Below are positions 27,248-36,087 of a DNA stretch of 64,000 nucleotides, in pieces. Under the pieces are notes generated by a model. The model did no database searches, was not told the DNA's origin, and saw nothing but the letters and a program-made list of their open reading frames with translations. How positions within the stretch are numbered: the first letter of the stretch is position 1; every line of letters starts with the position of its first letter. Position numbers and translations under genes: made by a program. The DNA is taken from assembly GCF_003627755.1 (NCBI RefSeq), contig NZ_CP032696.1, forward strand, positions 486,564 through 550,563, given 5' to 3'. The DNA is from Rhizobium jaguaris. GTDB lineage: Bacteria > Pseudomonadota > Alphaproteobacteria > Rhizobiales > Rhizobiaceae.

Positions 27248-29020
27248 ATGCAACTGATGAAAGTCGATCCGCGTGCGCTGAAGGACAACCCCGACAATAC
27301 GCGCCAGTCGAAGTCGACGCCGCAGGCCGACGCCCTGCTTTTGGCGACGATCAGGGCCGTCGGCGTGATCCAGCCGCCGGTCATTTTCCCGGAAGCCGGG
27401 GGCAATGGCTACATCATCGAAGCGGGTCACCGGCGTACCCGCATGGCGGTCGCCGCCGGTCTCGAGGAAATCGACGTGATTGTCGTGGAGGCAGCCAACG
27501 ATAACGGCGCCATGCGCTCGATGGTCGAAAACATCGCGCGCGAGCCGCTCAATCCAGTCGATCAATGGAGAGGCATCGAGCGCTTGGTCGCGCTCGCCTG
27601 GACCGAGGAGGCGATCGCCGTGGCGCTCGCGCTTCCCGTCCGCCAGATCCGCAAGCTCCGCCTGCTCGCAAATGTGCTTCCCTCCATGCTCGACCAGATG
27701 GCGAAGGGCGACATGCCCAACGAGCAGCAGCTGCGAACGATCGCGGCTGCCTCACTGGAGGAGCAGAAAGAGGTCTGGAAAGCCCACAAGCCGAAGAAGG
27801 GAGATACGGCAGCCTGGTGGCAGATCGCCAACGGGCTCTCGAAAACCCGCATGTATGCCCGCGATGCAAGCTTCGGCGACGATCTCCGCCTGGCTTACGG
27901 TATCGAGTGGGCCGAGGACCTGTTCGGCCCGGCCGATGAGGACAATCGCTACACCACCAATGTCGAGGCATTCCTCGGCGCTCAGCAGGAATGGATGACG
28001 AGCAACCTTCCGAAGAAGGGCGCGATCGTCGAGGTCAATAATTGGGGCCAGCCCGACCTGCCCAAGAAGGCCGAACGCATCTACGGCAAGCCGGCCAAGG
28101 GCGATTGCACCGCGATGTATCTCGATCGCGACGGGAAGGTGCAGAGCGTCCACTACCGGATGCCGGAAGGCAGGAAACCCGATGGCCGATCCGGTCCGGC
28201 AGGAGACGGAGCGACTGAAGTTGACGATGAGCCCGCCGTTGGCACGACCAGGCCCGACGTCACGCAGAAGGGCCAGGACATGGTCGGTGATTTCCGTACC
28301 GATGCGCTGCACGAGGCGCTGGCTAGGACGCCGATCGAGGACGACATGTTGATGGCGCTCCTGGTCATGGCCTTCGCCGGCACCAATGTTCGGGTCGATT
28401 CCGGGGCCAACGACACCGTGTTCGGCCCGAAGCGTTTCCAGCGTCATGTCGCGCGCCTCTTTTCCGCAGACGGAAGGCTCTCGCTCGAGATGGACAACCT
28501 GCGTATCGCCGCCCGCTCCGTGCTCATTGACGTGCTCTCGTGCCGGCGCGGCATGTCGAACAGCGGCGCCGTCTCTCGCATTGCCGGCGAGGCAATCGGC
28601 GCGGACGGTTTCCTGCCGAACATGGGAACGGAGGATTTCCTCCTGTGCCTGTCGCGTCAGGCGCTGGAGGCGGCCGCCAAGTCGGTCAATATCCTACCGC
28701 GGGCTCGCGTCCGCGAAACCCGCGCAGCGCTTGTCGACCATTTCGCATCGGCCGGCGCGAGCTTCGTCCTTCCGGCGGCGCTGTTCCAGCCCGATCCGAA
28801 AGAAATAGCCGATCTCATGAAACATGCCGATGACGTCGAGGAAGAGAATGGCCCGGGCGAAGAAGCAGCCGGCGATATCGGTGACGATATCCAGCCAGAC
28901 AATAGCGGCGGCGCTGGCGGTTCTGATCTTCCGGATCTGGATGGCGCAAATTGCGGCGCCGGCTCAGCAGATAAAGCCTCCGACGAGGACGAAGCCGCCT
29001 ACGGGATTGCGGCGGAATAG
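27248..29020 (+). CDS. ParB N-terminal domain protein (plasmid ParB-like nuclease/partition family)
   Basis: 590 aa. Residues 1-100 form a ParB/Sulfiredoxin-type domain: KVDPRALKDNPDNTRQSKS, then AVGVIQPPVIFPE and the box IEAGHRRTRMAVAAGL. NIAREPLNPVDQWRGIERL matches the ParB helix-turn-helix lead-in. The C-terminal 250 residues have no recognised domain and end in a long acidic tail. Proteins of this type on rhizobial plasmids are distinct from RepB; they have been described as ParB-like nucleases or regulators, but the role is not settled. AAGGAG sits 8 bases before the ATG. It stands alone, with its own leader and a terminator-like hairpin after the stop. Confidence 0.82.
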   Translation: MQLMKVDPRALKDNPDNTRQSKSTPQADALLLATIRAVGVIQPPVIFPEAGGNGYIIEAGHRRTRMAVAAGLEEIDVIVVEAANDNGAMRSMVENIAREPLNPVDQWRGIERLVALAWTEEAIAVALALPVRQIRKLRLLANVLPSMLDQMAKGDMPNEQQLRTIAAASLEEQKEVWKAHKPKKGDTAAWWQIANGLSKTRMYARDASFGDDLRLAYGIEWAEDLFGPADEDNRYTTNVEAFLGAQQEWMTSNLPKKGAIVEVNNWGQPDLPKKAERIYGKPAKGDCTAMYLDRDGKVQSVHYRMPEGRKPDGRSGPAGDGATEVDDEPAVGTTRPDVTQKGQDMVGDFRTDALHEALARTPIEDDMLMALLVMAFAGTNVRVDSGANDTVFGPKRFQRHVARLFSADGRLSLEMDNLRIAARSVLIDVLSCRRGMSNSGAVSRIAGEAIGADGFLPNMGTEDFLLCLSRQALEAAAKSVNILPRARVRETRAALVDHFASAGASFVLPAALFQPDPKEIADLMKHADDVEEENGPGEEAAGDIGDDIQPDNSGGAGGSDLPDLDGANCGAGSADKASDEDEAAYGIAAE

Positions 29021-29049
29021 CCGCCCCGTCTCACTGGCCCGATGTTCCA

Positions 29050-29068
29050 CCGCCGGACCTCCCGGCGG
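29050..29068 (+). terminator. Possible terminator after the ParB-domain gene
   Basis: Perfect stem CCGCCGG/CCGGCGG with a 5-base loop, followed by CGGTTTCATTT. The T tract is weak, so it may instead be part of the leader of the next gene. Confidence 0.4.
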
Positions 29069-29110
29069 CGGTTTCATTTCCACCACCCGAAACAATGCAA
29101 GGAGGATGCG

Positions 29111-29587
29111 ATGTCCGCGTCTCTGATTTATGACCTCGCCCCGATCGGCTCCATCGTCGCCTGGTCGGATGGTACCCCGCGACCGCCCGAGCGGTTCAGG
29201 AAGAAGCTTGCTGCATGGAAGACCCGCAACAGCCATGGCCGCTTGATCCGCAAGGAAGGTGAGCGCAACGTCGGCACTACCAGCATTTTGCCGTATTTCA
29301 CGCTTCACGAGGGTGATCTCGGGGCAAACGGCGTCATCGCCATCCGTATCCACCGGACCTTTTCGCTTGATAGCGGTCTGACGTTTAAAGTCGTCGGGCG
29401 TCCCGCGCTTGGATCTGTTCGCGTCTTCGATCGCCCCGGCGCCAATGCAGAGCTGGTTCATCTGGCGGACAATCGGCAGGCGGCCGCGGAATGGCTCAGC
29501 CGGCATGGATATCCGCATGCCGTTCTTTCGGAGGTGACTGCCGACGAGGTCGCCGCGGATGAGATCGAAGGGAGAACTGCAGCATGA
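29111..29587 (+). CDS. Conserved plasmid protein of unknown function (158 aa)
   Basis: Starts MSASLIYDLAPIGSIVAWSDGTPRPPERFRKKL. AAGGAGG (29098-29104) fixes the ATG at 29111. No motif, signal peptide or membrane segment recognised. The stop overlaps the start of the DUF7007 gene (ATGA), so the pair is cotranslated and probably functions together. I know similar proteins only as hypothetical genes on rhizobial plasmids. Confidence 0.72.
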   Translation: MSASLIYDLAPIGSIVAWSDGTPRPPERFRKKLAAWKTRNSHGRLIRKEGERNVGTTSILPYFTLHEGDLGANGVIAIRIHRTFSLDSGLTFKVVGRPALGSVRVFDRPGANAELVHLADNRQAAAEWLSRHGYPHAVLSEVTADEVAADEIEGRTAA

Positions 29588-30468
29588 CTATGCTCCCTTC
29601 GCAATCCTCCGAGGTCTCAACCCCTGACGCCTCGGGGGTGGAGTTTGGCAGAAGCGCCGACGGCGTGCACGTCGCGCGGGTCGGCGATCTCGTCTTCGCC
29701 ATGGTTCCGGGCGGTGACGGCCGGTACTTTCTCGCCAGCGCCTGGCGCCTGTCGCGGCCGCTTGCCGCCCTGAAACGCGAGGACTTCTATTCGCATCATG
29801 GCGCTGTCGAGGACGAAACGGCATTTCGGGAGCGAATGATCGAACAGGCTGAACATTGCCGCGAGCTGGGTCTACTTTCCCGTTCGACCGCCCGGATGAC
29901 CTGCAGCACGCCCTGGGGGCCATCGCAAGGTGCCACCGTCTACGCCGACGGAATTGTTTCCCATACGACGGCAGGACATGGCGGCTTCAAGCTTTCTGAC
30001 CCCCGCAATTCCAAGGTCCATCCGATGCTCAGGGCAGACGGCGGCTGGTACGAGGAAGATGCCGCATGGGCGATCGTCGCGCTGACCTTTCCGGACCTGT
30101 TCACGACCTATGAGCGCAAGTGCGCCGACAAGACGATCCGCGACAGCTGGCCGGATGCCTGGGAACGGATCTTCGGTCGCCCGCTCGCACCCGGCGAGTC
30201 GTACGAAAAGGACGCCCAAGCCTTCGCTCGGGAGCATGCTACCGACTGGATTGTCATATCGGCGCTGCGCTCGGACCATCACCCCGGGATGACTGAGGTG
30301 ATCGCCACGGTCGGCGGCAAGCGCGGCGAGCGAGTGGAAGCGCGTCGCTTCCTGGTGCCGAGCGGCGAGTATGCGGTCGGCCGGTTCGGCTTCGTCATCG
30401 ATGAGGCGAAGCATGCCACCTATGACGGTCCCTCCAGCTTCGCCGGTTGGCGTGGGAGGGCGTCGTAA
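29584..30468 (+). CDS. DUF7007 domain protein
   Basis: 294 aa with a central DUF7007-like region: STPWGPSQGATVYADGIVSHTTAGHGGFKLSD, followed by HPMLRADGGWYEEDAAWAIVALTFPDLF. Function unknown. Some plasmid homologues carry it beside ParB-domain and ArdC genes, which fits the neighbourhood here. Translation is coupled to the upstream 158-aa protein through an ATGA overlap. No terminator is visible after the stop. Confidence 0.75.
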   Translation: MTMLPSQSSEVSTPDASGVEFGRSADGVHVARVGDLVFAMVPGGDGRYFLASAWRLSRPLAALKREDFYSHHGAVEDETAFRERMIEQAEHCRELGLLSRSTARMTCSTPWGPSQGATVYADGIVSHTTAGHGGFKLSDPRNSKVHPMLRADGGWYEEDAAWAIVALTFPDLFTTYERKCADKTIRDSWPDAWERIFGRPLAPGESYEKDAQAFAREHATDWIVISALRSDHHPGMTEVIATVGGKRGERVEARRFLVPSGEYAVGRFGFVIDEAKHATYDGPSSFAGWRGRAS

Positions 30469-30808
30469 TGGTTCAATTTTGAGCAACAGGCCGGCCAGCT
30501 GCCAGAATGGAAGCGGTGCGGCGGAATACGCAGCGTCAGCTCGATCTCATCGATCGGCAAATCAGGCGACGCATGATAGCGCTCATTCCGCAGCTTCGCC
30601 GGCGCCAGCCTTTCTATCGCCGCGGCAAGCCATCGGAATCAGGCGCTTTCTAGAACGCTACGGCGCGAACCTGGCAGCTCTGAGGGTCGAGTGACAGCCG
30701 GAGGTCGCTGCGCTTACCAGGAAACTTGCCCGGCAGGAGGCGGCAATCGCGGCATTTGGAGTGTGAGCGGGATCCGATGGCAAAGTCGTCGCTACAGCCC
30801 GGAGGGCG
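30469..30808. other. Gap after the DUF7007 gene
   Basis: No supported gene; several short frames on both strands lack ribosome sites. It leads into the frameshifted small gene starting at 30809. Confidence 0.4.
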
Positions 30809-31229
30809 TTGCCATGCACCATCGGAGACCTGGAGCGGAGGGCCGGTATCGGCGCGTCGCCGTCCGAGCGAACCGCGTTGTGGCAGCAGTTCCATCGCCT
30901 CGACGGCGAAGCCTGCCTCAATGCCGGGGTTGCGGAACTCAGGCGTCTGATCGCTCAAAAAGAGGGTCGGTCGGATACCCGGCCAAAGACGCATGCGGCC
31001 CGTCGTCCGCGCCACCCGTTGCCTCCTCTGACAGCCGAACAGCAAGCGGCACTCCAGGCCTACCCGCAGGCATGGCCGGCGCTGGAAAGCGATCCTCAAC
31101 AACGCCTGGATGGGCGGGCCGCCGCAAGATGACGCCGGTCTGTGGCGCGGGCTTCGCAATTCGCAGGGTCCGACCTGGTTGCAATCTTACCGTTTGCCGA
31201 GGCCGGCCAAGCGATTGGCCGAGCGTTGA
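30809..31229 (+). pseudogene. Small plasmid gene broken by a frameshift
   Basis: A TTG start with GGAGG just upstream opens a frame reading PCTIGDLERRAGIGASPSER and on to PPLTAEQQAALQAY. Near 31060-31068 the sense moves to another frame that reads HGRRWKAILNNAWMGG, then LRNSQGPTWLQSYRLPRPAK, ending at TGA 31227-31229. The second part matches the C-terminus I recall for a family of short rhizobial plasmid proteins, so a small deletion has split one gene of about 139 codons. Function unknown. Confidence 0.6.
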
Positions 31230-31581
31230 TGTCAACGAGCCGGATGGTCGGAGATGAGCCGGAGCGCCTGTCGTTTCGTTCGAGGAACTTCACGATTTCC
31301 CCATGCCGGATCGCCCTTCGGTTTGCTGCGGTCTGAACCGGCCGCCGTGCCTTCAAGGCCGCTGTCGCGCCGCGGGGCGGCCGGACCCCGCCGCCCATCA
31401 CGGAGCAGGCTCGCGTGCTCTTTCGGGGGCAGATTGCCCTCTTCGCACGCAAACCGGCTCCGTTTGTCCAGGCAGGGCCGGACCCTGAAGCGCACGTCTT
31501 CCGCCGGTTCGGGGTGACCGCACCGAAGGGCAAGCCGGCATGGGCCGGAGCCGCTTCGGAGGACCTCGAAAGGAAACGACC
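31230..31581. other. GC-rich leader region
   Basis: About 350 bp without a supported gene, rich in GC inverted repeats, ending in CCTCGAAAGGAAACG directly before the gene at 31582. Minus-strand frames here are shadows. Confidence 0.45.
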
Positions 31582-32169
31582 ATGGCCAAGCCCGCACCCT
31601 CCTCTCGCCAACCCGCGCGCGTCGCGCAACCGCGCAAGGGCGCCACCATCGAGATGGTCCGGCTGACCTGCCCGGACGCGAGCCAGGCGCTCAAGATCGC
31701 CGAGAGTTTCGGCACCGCCATCATCGACAGCGACGGCATTCGCGACCTGCACGAACGCCTTGTCATAGAGGCAGCAGATGCGCTCGGCGACGGGCTGAGC
31801 GACAAGGCCATGCAGATCCACCTGCAGCGCATCGTCGGTGCCTTCGTCGGCTCGGCCCACGGCGCCGGCCAGTTCTATAGCCGCGCTGTCACAGAGGCGC
31901 GCGATGCCACGGCCAAGGCCGCCAACGATGCCCGCGACGAGGACATCGACGGACCCGTCGGCTATGACAGCGCCGCCCAGCGCAAGCGGGAATTCGCGGC
32001 CGACATGGGCATACAGGCCCATTCTCTCAGAATGGCAGCCGAAGGCGCCGTCGCCGCCTATGCGCAGGTAATTGGCGAGACCTGGAAGCCGTTCGATCGA
32101 CCGGTCGAACAGCCGGGCGCTTCGCTGAGCCGCAAGGCGGCGCAAGCGCAGATTTCCGCCTTCGACTAG
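31582..32169 (+). CDS. Conserved plasmid protein of unknown function (195 aa)
   Basis: Starts MAKPAPSSRQPARVAQPRKG with a basic N-terminus, followed by a mostly helical body (EMVRLTCPDASQALKIAESFG, LSDKAMQIHLQRIVGAFVG). The ATG at 31582 is chosen because AAAGGA precedes it; the frame extends upstream to 31540 without support. No enzyme motif seen. Similar proteins are widespread and uncharacterised on rhizobial plasmids. A strong terminator follows. Confidence 0.7.
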   Translation: MAKPAPSSRQPARVAQPRKGATIEMVRLTCPDASQALKIAESFGTAIIDSDGIRDLHERLVIEAADALGDGLSDKAMQIHLQRIVGAFVGSAHGAGQFYSRAVTEARDATAKAANDARDEDIDGPVGYDSAAQRKREFAADMGIQAHSLRMAAEGAVAAYAQVIGETWKPFDRPVEQPGASLSRKAAQAQISAFD

Positions 32170-32178
32170 ACGCCTCCG

Positions 32179-32200
32179 GCGGGGCTCTAGCCCCGCTTTT
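32179..32200 (+). terminator. Rho-independent terminator
   Basis: GCGGGGCT/AGCCCCGC stem (32179-32196) followed by TTTT, 10 bases after the stop of the 195-aa gene. A second GGCCGG/CCGGCC hairpin with a short T tract lies at 32217-32246. Confidence 0.82.
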
Positions 32201-32409
32201 ACGGCAACGCGAGATCGGCCGGTTCCATCACGGAGCCGGCCTGTTTTCATGTCGGTGACGCGGCCAAGCAAAAAGAAACGAAATAGCATGATGGCGCGCC
32301 CTGCGGCTCCCGTTCGTCGGTTCTGCAGGAGCCGCAGGCTGACTTGCTCCTGCTTTCGTCCCTCCGCAACGGGTCGCGACGGGCGCGGCCTCGAAACGGA
32401 GGCTTGGAT

Positions 32410-32663
32410 ATGAGCAACACAGAAAAACAGCGAGTCGATCTCTATAGCCGCATACCGACAAAATCGCCGAGGATTTGGCGAAAGGCGTGCGGCCCTGGAT
32501 GAAGCCATGGAACGCGGCGAATGCGGCGGGCCGCATTACCCGGCCACGACGTTACAGCGGGCAGCCCTATTCCGGCGTCAACGTGCTGCTTCTGTGGTCG
32601 GAGGGTGTAGCGCGGGGATATACGACTCACAGTGTCCTGCCGATGTCGATGCAACAGGACTGA
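32410..32663 (+). pseudogene. Truncated ardC-like gene fragment
   Basis: The first codons read MSNTEKQRVDLYSRI; a frameshift around 32455 moves the sense to a frame reading KIAEDLAKGVRPWMKPWNAA and then YSGVNVLLLWSEGVARGY, the N-terminal DNA-binding domain of ArdC antirestriction proteins. After about 80 residues the similarity ends abruptly near 32620, just before a 19-bp inverted repeat. The metalloprotease half is absent. The leader before the ATG shares GGGCGCGGCC and CGAAAC with the DUF736 leader. Confidence 0.78.
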
Positions 32664-32667
32664 CGGA

Positions 32668-32730
32668 GGCGTTATCCAGGCCGGCCGCAGCGCTCCCACA
32701 TAGCTGGCGGAGGCCGGCCTGGATAACGCC
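32668..32730. repeat. Perfect 19-bp inverted repeat next to recombinase remnant
   Basis: GGCGTTATCCAGGCCGGCC (32668-32686) is repeated exactly in inverted orientation at 32712-32730, with a 25-base spacer. There is no T tract, so it is not an ordinary terminator. It sits between the broken ardC fragment and the recombinase fragment, where a recombination or transposition end would be expected. Confidence 0.9.
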
Positions 32731-32750
32731 GGGCAAGTTGAACCCCTTCG

Positions 32751-33563
32751 TTGAAGCTGGCTCCCCGGATGGGGGTCCGGGGGAAGGTTGAACAACTTGT
32801 GGACAATGTAATCGCATCTTCAAGCATCACCATTCAGGAGCGCAGATCAGCAGAGGGCCTTGATGCCCATGTCCCAATAATCCTACGGGACGGGACGTTA
32901 TACGATGATCCTGAACTGGACCGCTTTTTCCGCGACCTCCCTGTCAACGGCGTTCGCTCCCTCCATTCTCTTCGTGGCTATGGCTACGACGTTCTTGTTT
33001 GGACTCGTTTTCTTTCGGAAGCCTGCGCAAAGACGATATGGCAAGCCGACCGGCATGATGTCCTTACCTATCACCGCATCCGGCGCCGCGCCGACGCCGG
33101 ACAACGTATCTCCGCTGCTACCGGGAATCGCGCCGTCGCCTGCCTCGATCGGCTATATCGCTGGGGTGTGCAGGAAGGACTGATTGCGGAAGCACCCTTC
33201 ACGCATCGCTCGGTCTGGAGGCAACGGTACGCTGGGCGGCGGGCGCAGATTGCGACACGGAACGATGCCTATGAACCTGCTGCGCGTCGAGCGGACGTCA
33301 GTTTCGTAACGCTCAACGACTATCGGCGGTTTCGGGATATCGGCCTTGGAGGACTGCTTCCTGACGGCCGCGCGCGCCCCGGCGCCCGAGATCGCAACGG
33401 CATTCGCAATGCGCTGTTCTCCAATCTCCTGGTGACGACGGGTCTTCGGCTAGAAGAAGCGTCACCTCTCTTCACCCCCGATCTCGTTTTCGCCGATCAG
33501 CGCCCGGGCTGTCAGGTCTGGCTGGATTTGCCGGATGCGATCGCCGCTGCTGGAACTTCGTGA
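32751..33563 (+). pseudogene. Tyrosine recombinase, 5' fragment
   Basis: About 260 codons of a phage-type integrase: an N-terminal core-binding domain (VRSLHSLRGYGYDVLVWTRFL ... ATGNRAVACLDRLYRWGV) and the start of the catalytic domain with the first catalytic Arg in TTGLRLEEAS. The sequence leaves the family after WLDLPDA near 33540 and stops soon after, so the H-x-x-R and Tyr box is missing. The frame starts with TTG 32751; the true start is unclear (ATG 32769 possible). Related genes on rhizobial replicons often occur as groups of three adjacent recombinases. Confidence 0.78.
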
Positions 33564-33957
33564 CGGCATGAGCACGTTCCTGGAACGCCTGTCATTTCCC
33601 TCGGCATCGGCTCGTGATCTCACGACCCTTTGGCCGGTATTGGCCGCCATGCTCGCGAGCCTCGCGCTGACATTGCATGTCGGCGTGCTCGCCGATTGCC
33701 CCTTCGATCCCGGCACGGCCGTCTGTTTGAAGCAGGCGACCAGTGGCGACAACAAGATGCCGCTGACATAGCTTTGCCAGCCGACGCTCTGCCCGAATGC
33801 CTGCATCACCGCCAGGGATCGGCTTGCTTGGGCTCGATCTGCCGAGGAGGCGGAGCTCATGCTGAAGGAGAAGCGACTATCGGAGCTACAGCGCGTGGCG
33901 TTGCGCGAGGATCTGGTGCGGATCGAAGGGGTGCTCAGCAAAATACCATCTTGAGGC
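33560..33957 (+). pseudogene. Second recombinase, 3' fragment with internal stop
   Basis: In a different frame from the preceding fragment, this stretch reads LTLHVGVLADCPFDPGTAVC, then a TAG at 33769-33771, then LCQPTLCPNACITARDRLAW and KRLSELQRVALREDLVRIEG to a stop near 33955. The Cys-rich end is what I recall for the long recombinase of rhizobial recombinase trios. A deletion seems to have joined the front of one recombinase to the back of another, and a nonsense mutation followed. Confidence 0.6.
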
Positions 33958-34064
33958 AATGATGATTGGATTATCGTTTGGCCATAGGGAATATTTGACG
34001 CAAATCTCGTCTCGACGGCTTTGCCCGTGGACCTGATAGTGCAAGCATTGGATCGAGAGACATA

Positions 34065-34793
34065 TTGGGCACCATAGTCACAGCAATTTTGATCGCGTTG
34101 GTTTCGACGATCTATGCCACGGCCGGTCAAGCTGGCGGAACTGCCTTTCTCGCCATCATGGCGTTCATGGGAGTCCAGCCCGCCGAGCTCAGGCCCACGG
34201 CTCTCGCGCTGAATGTCATTGCAGCCGGCTACGCGACCTGGCGCGCCTACAATCACGGCACGGTCGACTGGCGGCTGTTTCGGTGGATCGCCATTGCATC
34301 CCTTCCAGGAGCGTTCGCAGGAGGATTGCTGGTTCTGGAAGACAGCTTGTATTTCACCGTGGTTGGGGTCGTGTTGATCATGGCGGCTGTGTCGATGGTT
34401 TCCAGGAAGGCCGCAATCACTGGAACCCAAATTCAAGTAAGGCCAGTTCCGGCCGCGGCTGTCGGAGTGGCAACCGGCTTCTTATCTGGCCTGACAGGGG
34501 TCGGAGGCGGCGTTTTCCTCGCCCCCATTCTCATTGCACTTGCATGGACGTCTCCCAAAGGTGCGGCAAGCCTTTCTCCCCCGTTCATCCTCGTGAACTC
34601 GATCATCGGCTTGGTTGCGGTGCTTTTGGCCCGCCAAAGACTGACGCCATTGGTCGGTCTTTTTGCAGTTCTAGCACTCATTGGCGCGGTCGCAGGGACG
34701 TGGATCGGCCTAAGGTTCATGTCGGAACGCGCAACCAAATGGGTGCTAGCATCTATCTTGCTATTCGTCGGCATCCGATTGCTGCTGCGATGA
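34065..34793 (+). CDS. TauE/SafE-family sulfite exporter-like permease
   Basis: 242 aa, almost entirely hydrophobic, with about eight membrane segments and the two glycine-rich repeats of the family (TAGQAGGTAFLAIMAFMGV and SGLTGVGGGVFLAP). Family members export sulfite, sulfoacetate or related anions; the substrate here is unknown. Start is TTG at 34065, with GAGAG at 34055-34059; no ATG or GTG start fits. It is isolated between the recombinase remnants and ardC and looks like cargo acquired independently. Confidence 0.85.
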   Translation: MGTIVTAILIALVSTIYATAGQAGGTAFLAIMAFMGVQPAELRPTALALNVIAAGYATWRAYNHGTVDWRLFRWIAIASLPGAFAGGLLVLEDSLYFTVVGVVLIMAAVSMVSRKAAITGTQIQVRPVPAAAVGVATGFLSGLTGVGGGVFLAPILIALAWTSPKGAASLSPPFILVNSIIGLVAVLLARQRLTPLVGLFAVLALIGAVAGTWIGLRFMSERATKWVLASILLFVGIRLLLR

Positions 34794-35052
34794 TCCTGAG
34801 GGATTGCTCCGGCTCTCAACCCTCCTCGATATATCTAATCCTCTAAGCCGGCTGATGGGGCTGAGGCGCAGGGCTTTGCCTTGCCGCCCGCAGCCGGCCC
34901 GGCGTGGTCGGAGCGCGCGATGCCCGGCGCACCCGCGCAACGGCTGATCGCCGTCCTCCGCTTACGCTTCGGCTCTGCGAGTGCGCGACTGCACCTGAGG
35001 TATCGCAATCCGCTGCTCCGACGCCGGGACAGGCCCCGGCGGAGAAGGAGCA

Positions 35053-36087
35053 ATGACTATGACAAGACAAAAAATCAGAAACAGCCGCCCGAGCGGGCGC
35101 CTGGAGAGGAAGAGGAGGGCCGGAGTCGGGCGGTCGGTTGAAGGGGCGACAGAGGCTCGCGCCGCCGGCCGCGGAGATTCCCCAATGTCCAGGTCTCCCA
35201 CTTCGGCCAAGCGTGCCGATGTCTATTCGCGCGTCACGGCCGAGATCATTGCCGCGATCGAGCAAGGTGCCGGCGAATGGCGTGCACCTTGGTTCCACAA
35301 CGGCACGGGCGTCGCGCGTCCGACCAACGTTTCATCCGGCAAGCGATACCGCGGCATCAATACGCTGGCCCTCTGGACCGCAGGCTTCGCAGCCGGATAT
35401 GGCGATGGCCTCTGGGGCACCTACAAGCAATGGCAGGATGTCGGCGCGCAGGTGCGTGAAGGGGAACGATCCACCACAGTCGTTTTGTGGAGGGAGATTC
35501 AGTTTTCCCGGCAGGCCGACAATGAAGACGATGATGACGAGTATCGGCGGATGTTCGCCCGCGCATTTTCCGTCTTCAACATCGCGCAGGTTGACGGCTA
35601 CGAGCGGCCGGATACGACCGTGCTGTCCGAGGCTGAGCGTCTCGCCCATGCGGAAGCGTTCATCGCGAACTTGGACGTCAAGTCTGAGTTCGGCGGGTCG
35701 GAAGCCTATTACCGCCCGTCGGCCGACACCGTGTTCATGCCGCCGTTCACTTCATTCCGCGACGCCGCGTCATTCTACGGTGTCTGGCTGCACGAGACCG
35801 GCCATGCCAGTGGTGCAAAGCACAGGCTCGACCGCGATCTTTCCGGGCGCTTCGGATCAGCGGCCTATGCCGCCGAAGAATGCTGCGTGGAAATTCTCAG
35901 CGGGCTCGTCCTGGCTGATCTCGGCATCGCTCACCGTCCACGGCCCGATCATGCTGCCTATGTCGCCTCGTGGCTCAAAGTCCTGAAGGACGATCCCAGG
36001 GCCATCTTCACCGCAGCGAGCAAGGCGCAGCAGGCGGCCGACTGGATGCACGCCCAGCAGCCCCAGACAGAGGAGATGGCGGCATGA
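35053..36087 (+). CDS. ardC: ArdC-type antirestriction protein with zinc-protease domain
   Basis: Up to 344 aa. The N-terminal domain, which binds single-stranded DNA in ArdC, is seen in KRADVYSRVTAEIIAAIEQGAGEWRAPW and GKRYRGINTLALW. The C-terminal zincin-like domain carries HETGHASG (the HExxH zinc site) and FGSAAYAAEECCVEILSGLV. ArdC of plasmid pSA protects incoming single-stranded DNA from host restriction. AAGGAG (35044-35049) precedes ATGs at 35053 and 35059; 35059 has the better spacing. The first 45 residues are basic and variable, and ATG 35185 would give the core protein alone. The stop overlaps the start of the next gene. Confidence 0.88.
   Translation: MTMTRQKIRNSRPSGRLERKRRAGVGRSVEGATEARAAGRGDSPMSRSPTSAKRADVYSRVTAEIIAAIEQGAGEWRAPWFHNGTGVARPTNVSSGKRYRGINTLALWTAGFAAGYGDGLWGTYKQWQDVGAQVREGERSTTVVLWREIQFSRQADNEDDDDEYRRMFARAFSVFNIAQVDGYERPDTTVLSEAERLAHAEAFIANLDVKSEFGGSEAYYRPSADTVFMPPFTSFRDAASFYGVWLHETGHASGAKHRLDRDLSGRFGSAAYAAEECCVEILSGLVLADLGIAHRPRPDHAAYVASWLKVLKDDPRAIFTAASKAQQAADWMHAQQPQTEEMAA

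Noticed and set aside
32179..32246. Riboswitch-like double hairpin after the 195-aa gene
   Set aside because: Better explained as one clear terminator followed by a second weaker one.
31096..32508. 470-codon minus-strand frame
   Set aside because: Antisense to the 195-aa gene, which has a ribosome site and terminator; GC-rich DNA leaves long shadow frames.
33462..34436. 324-codon minus-strand frame
   Set aside because: Covers recombinase remnants and the permease gene on the other strand; no recognisable domain.
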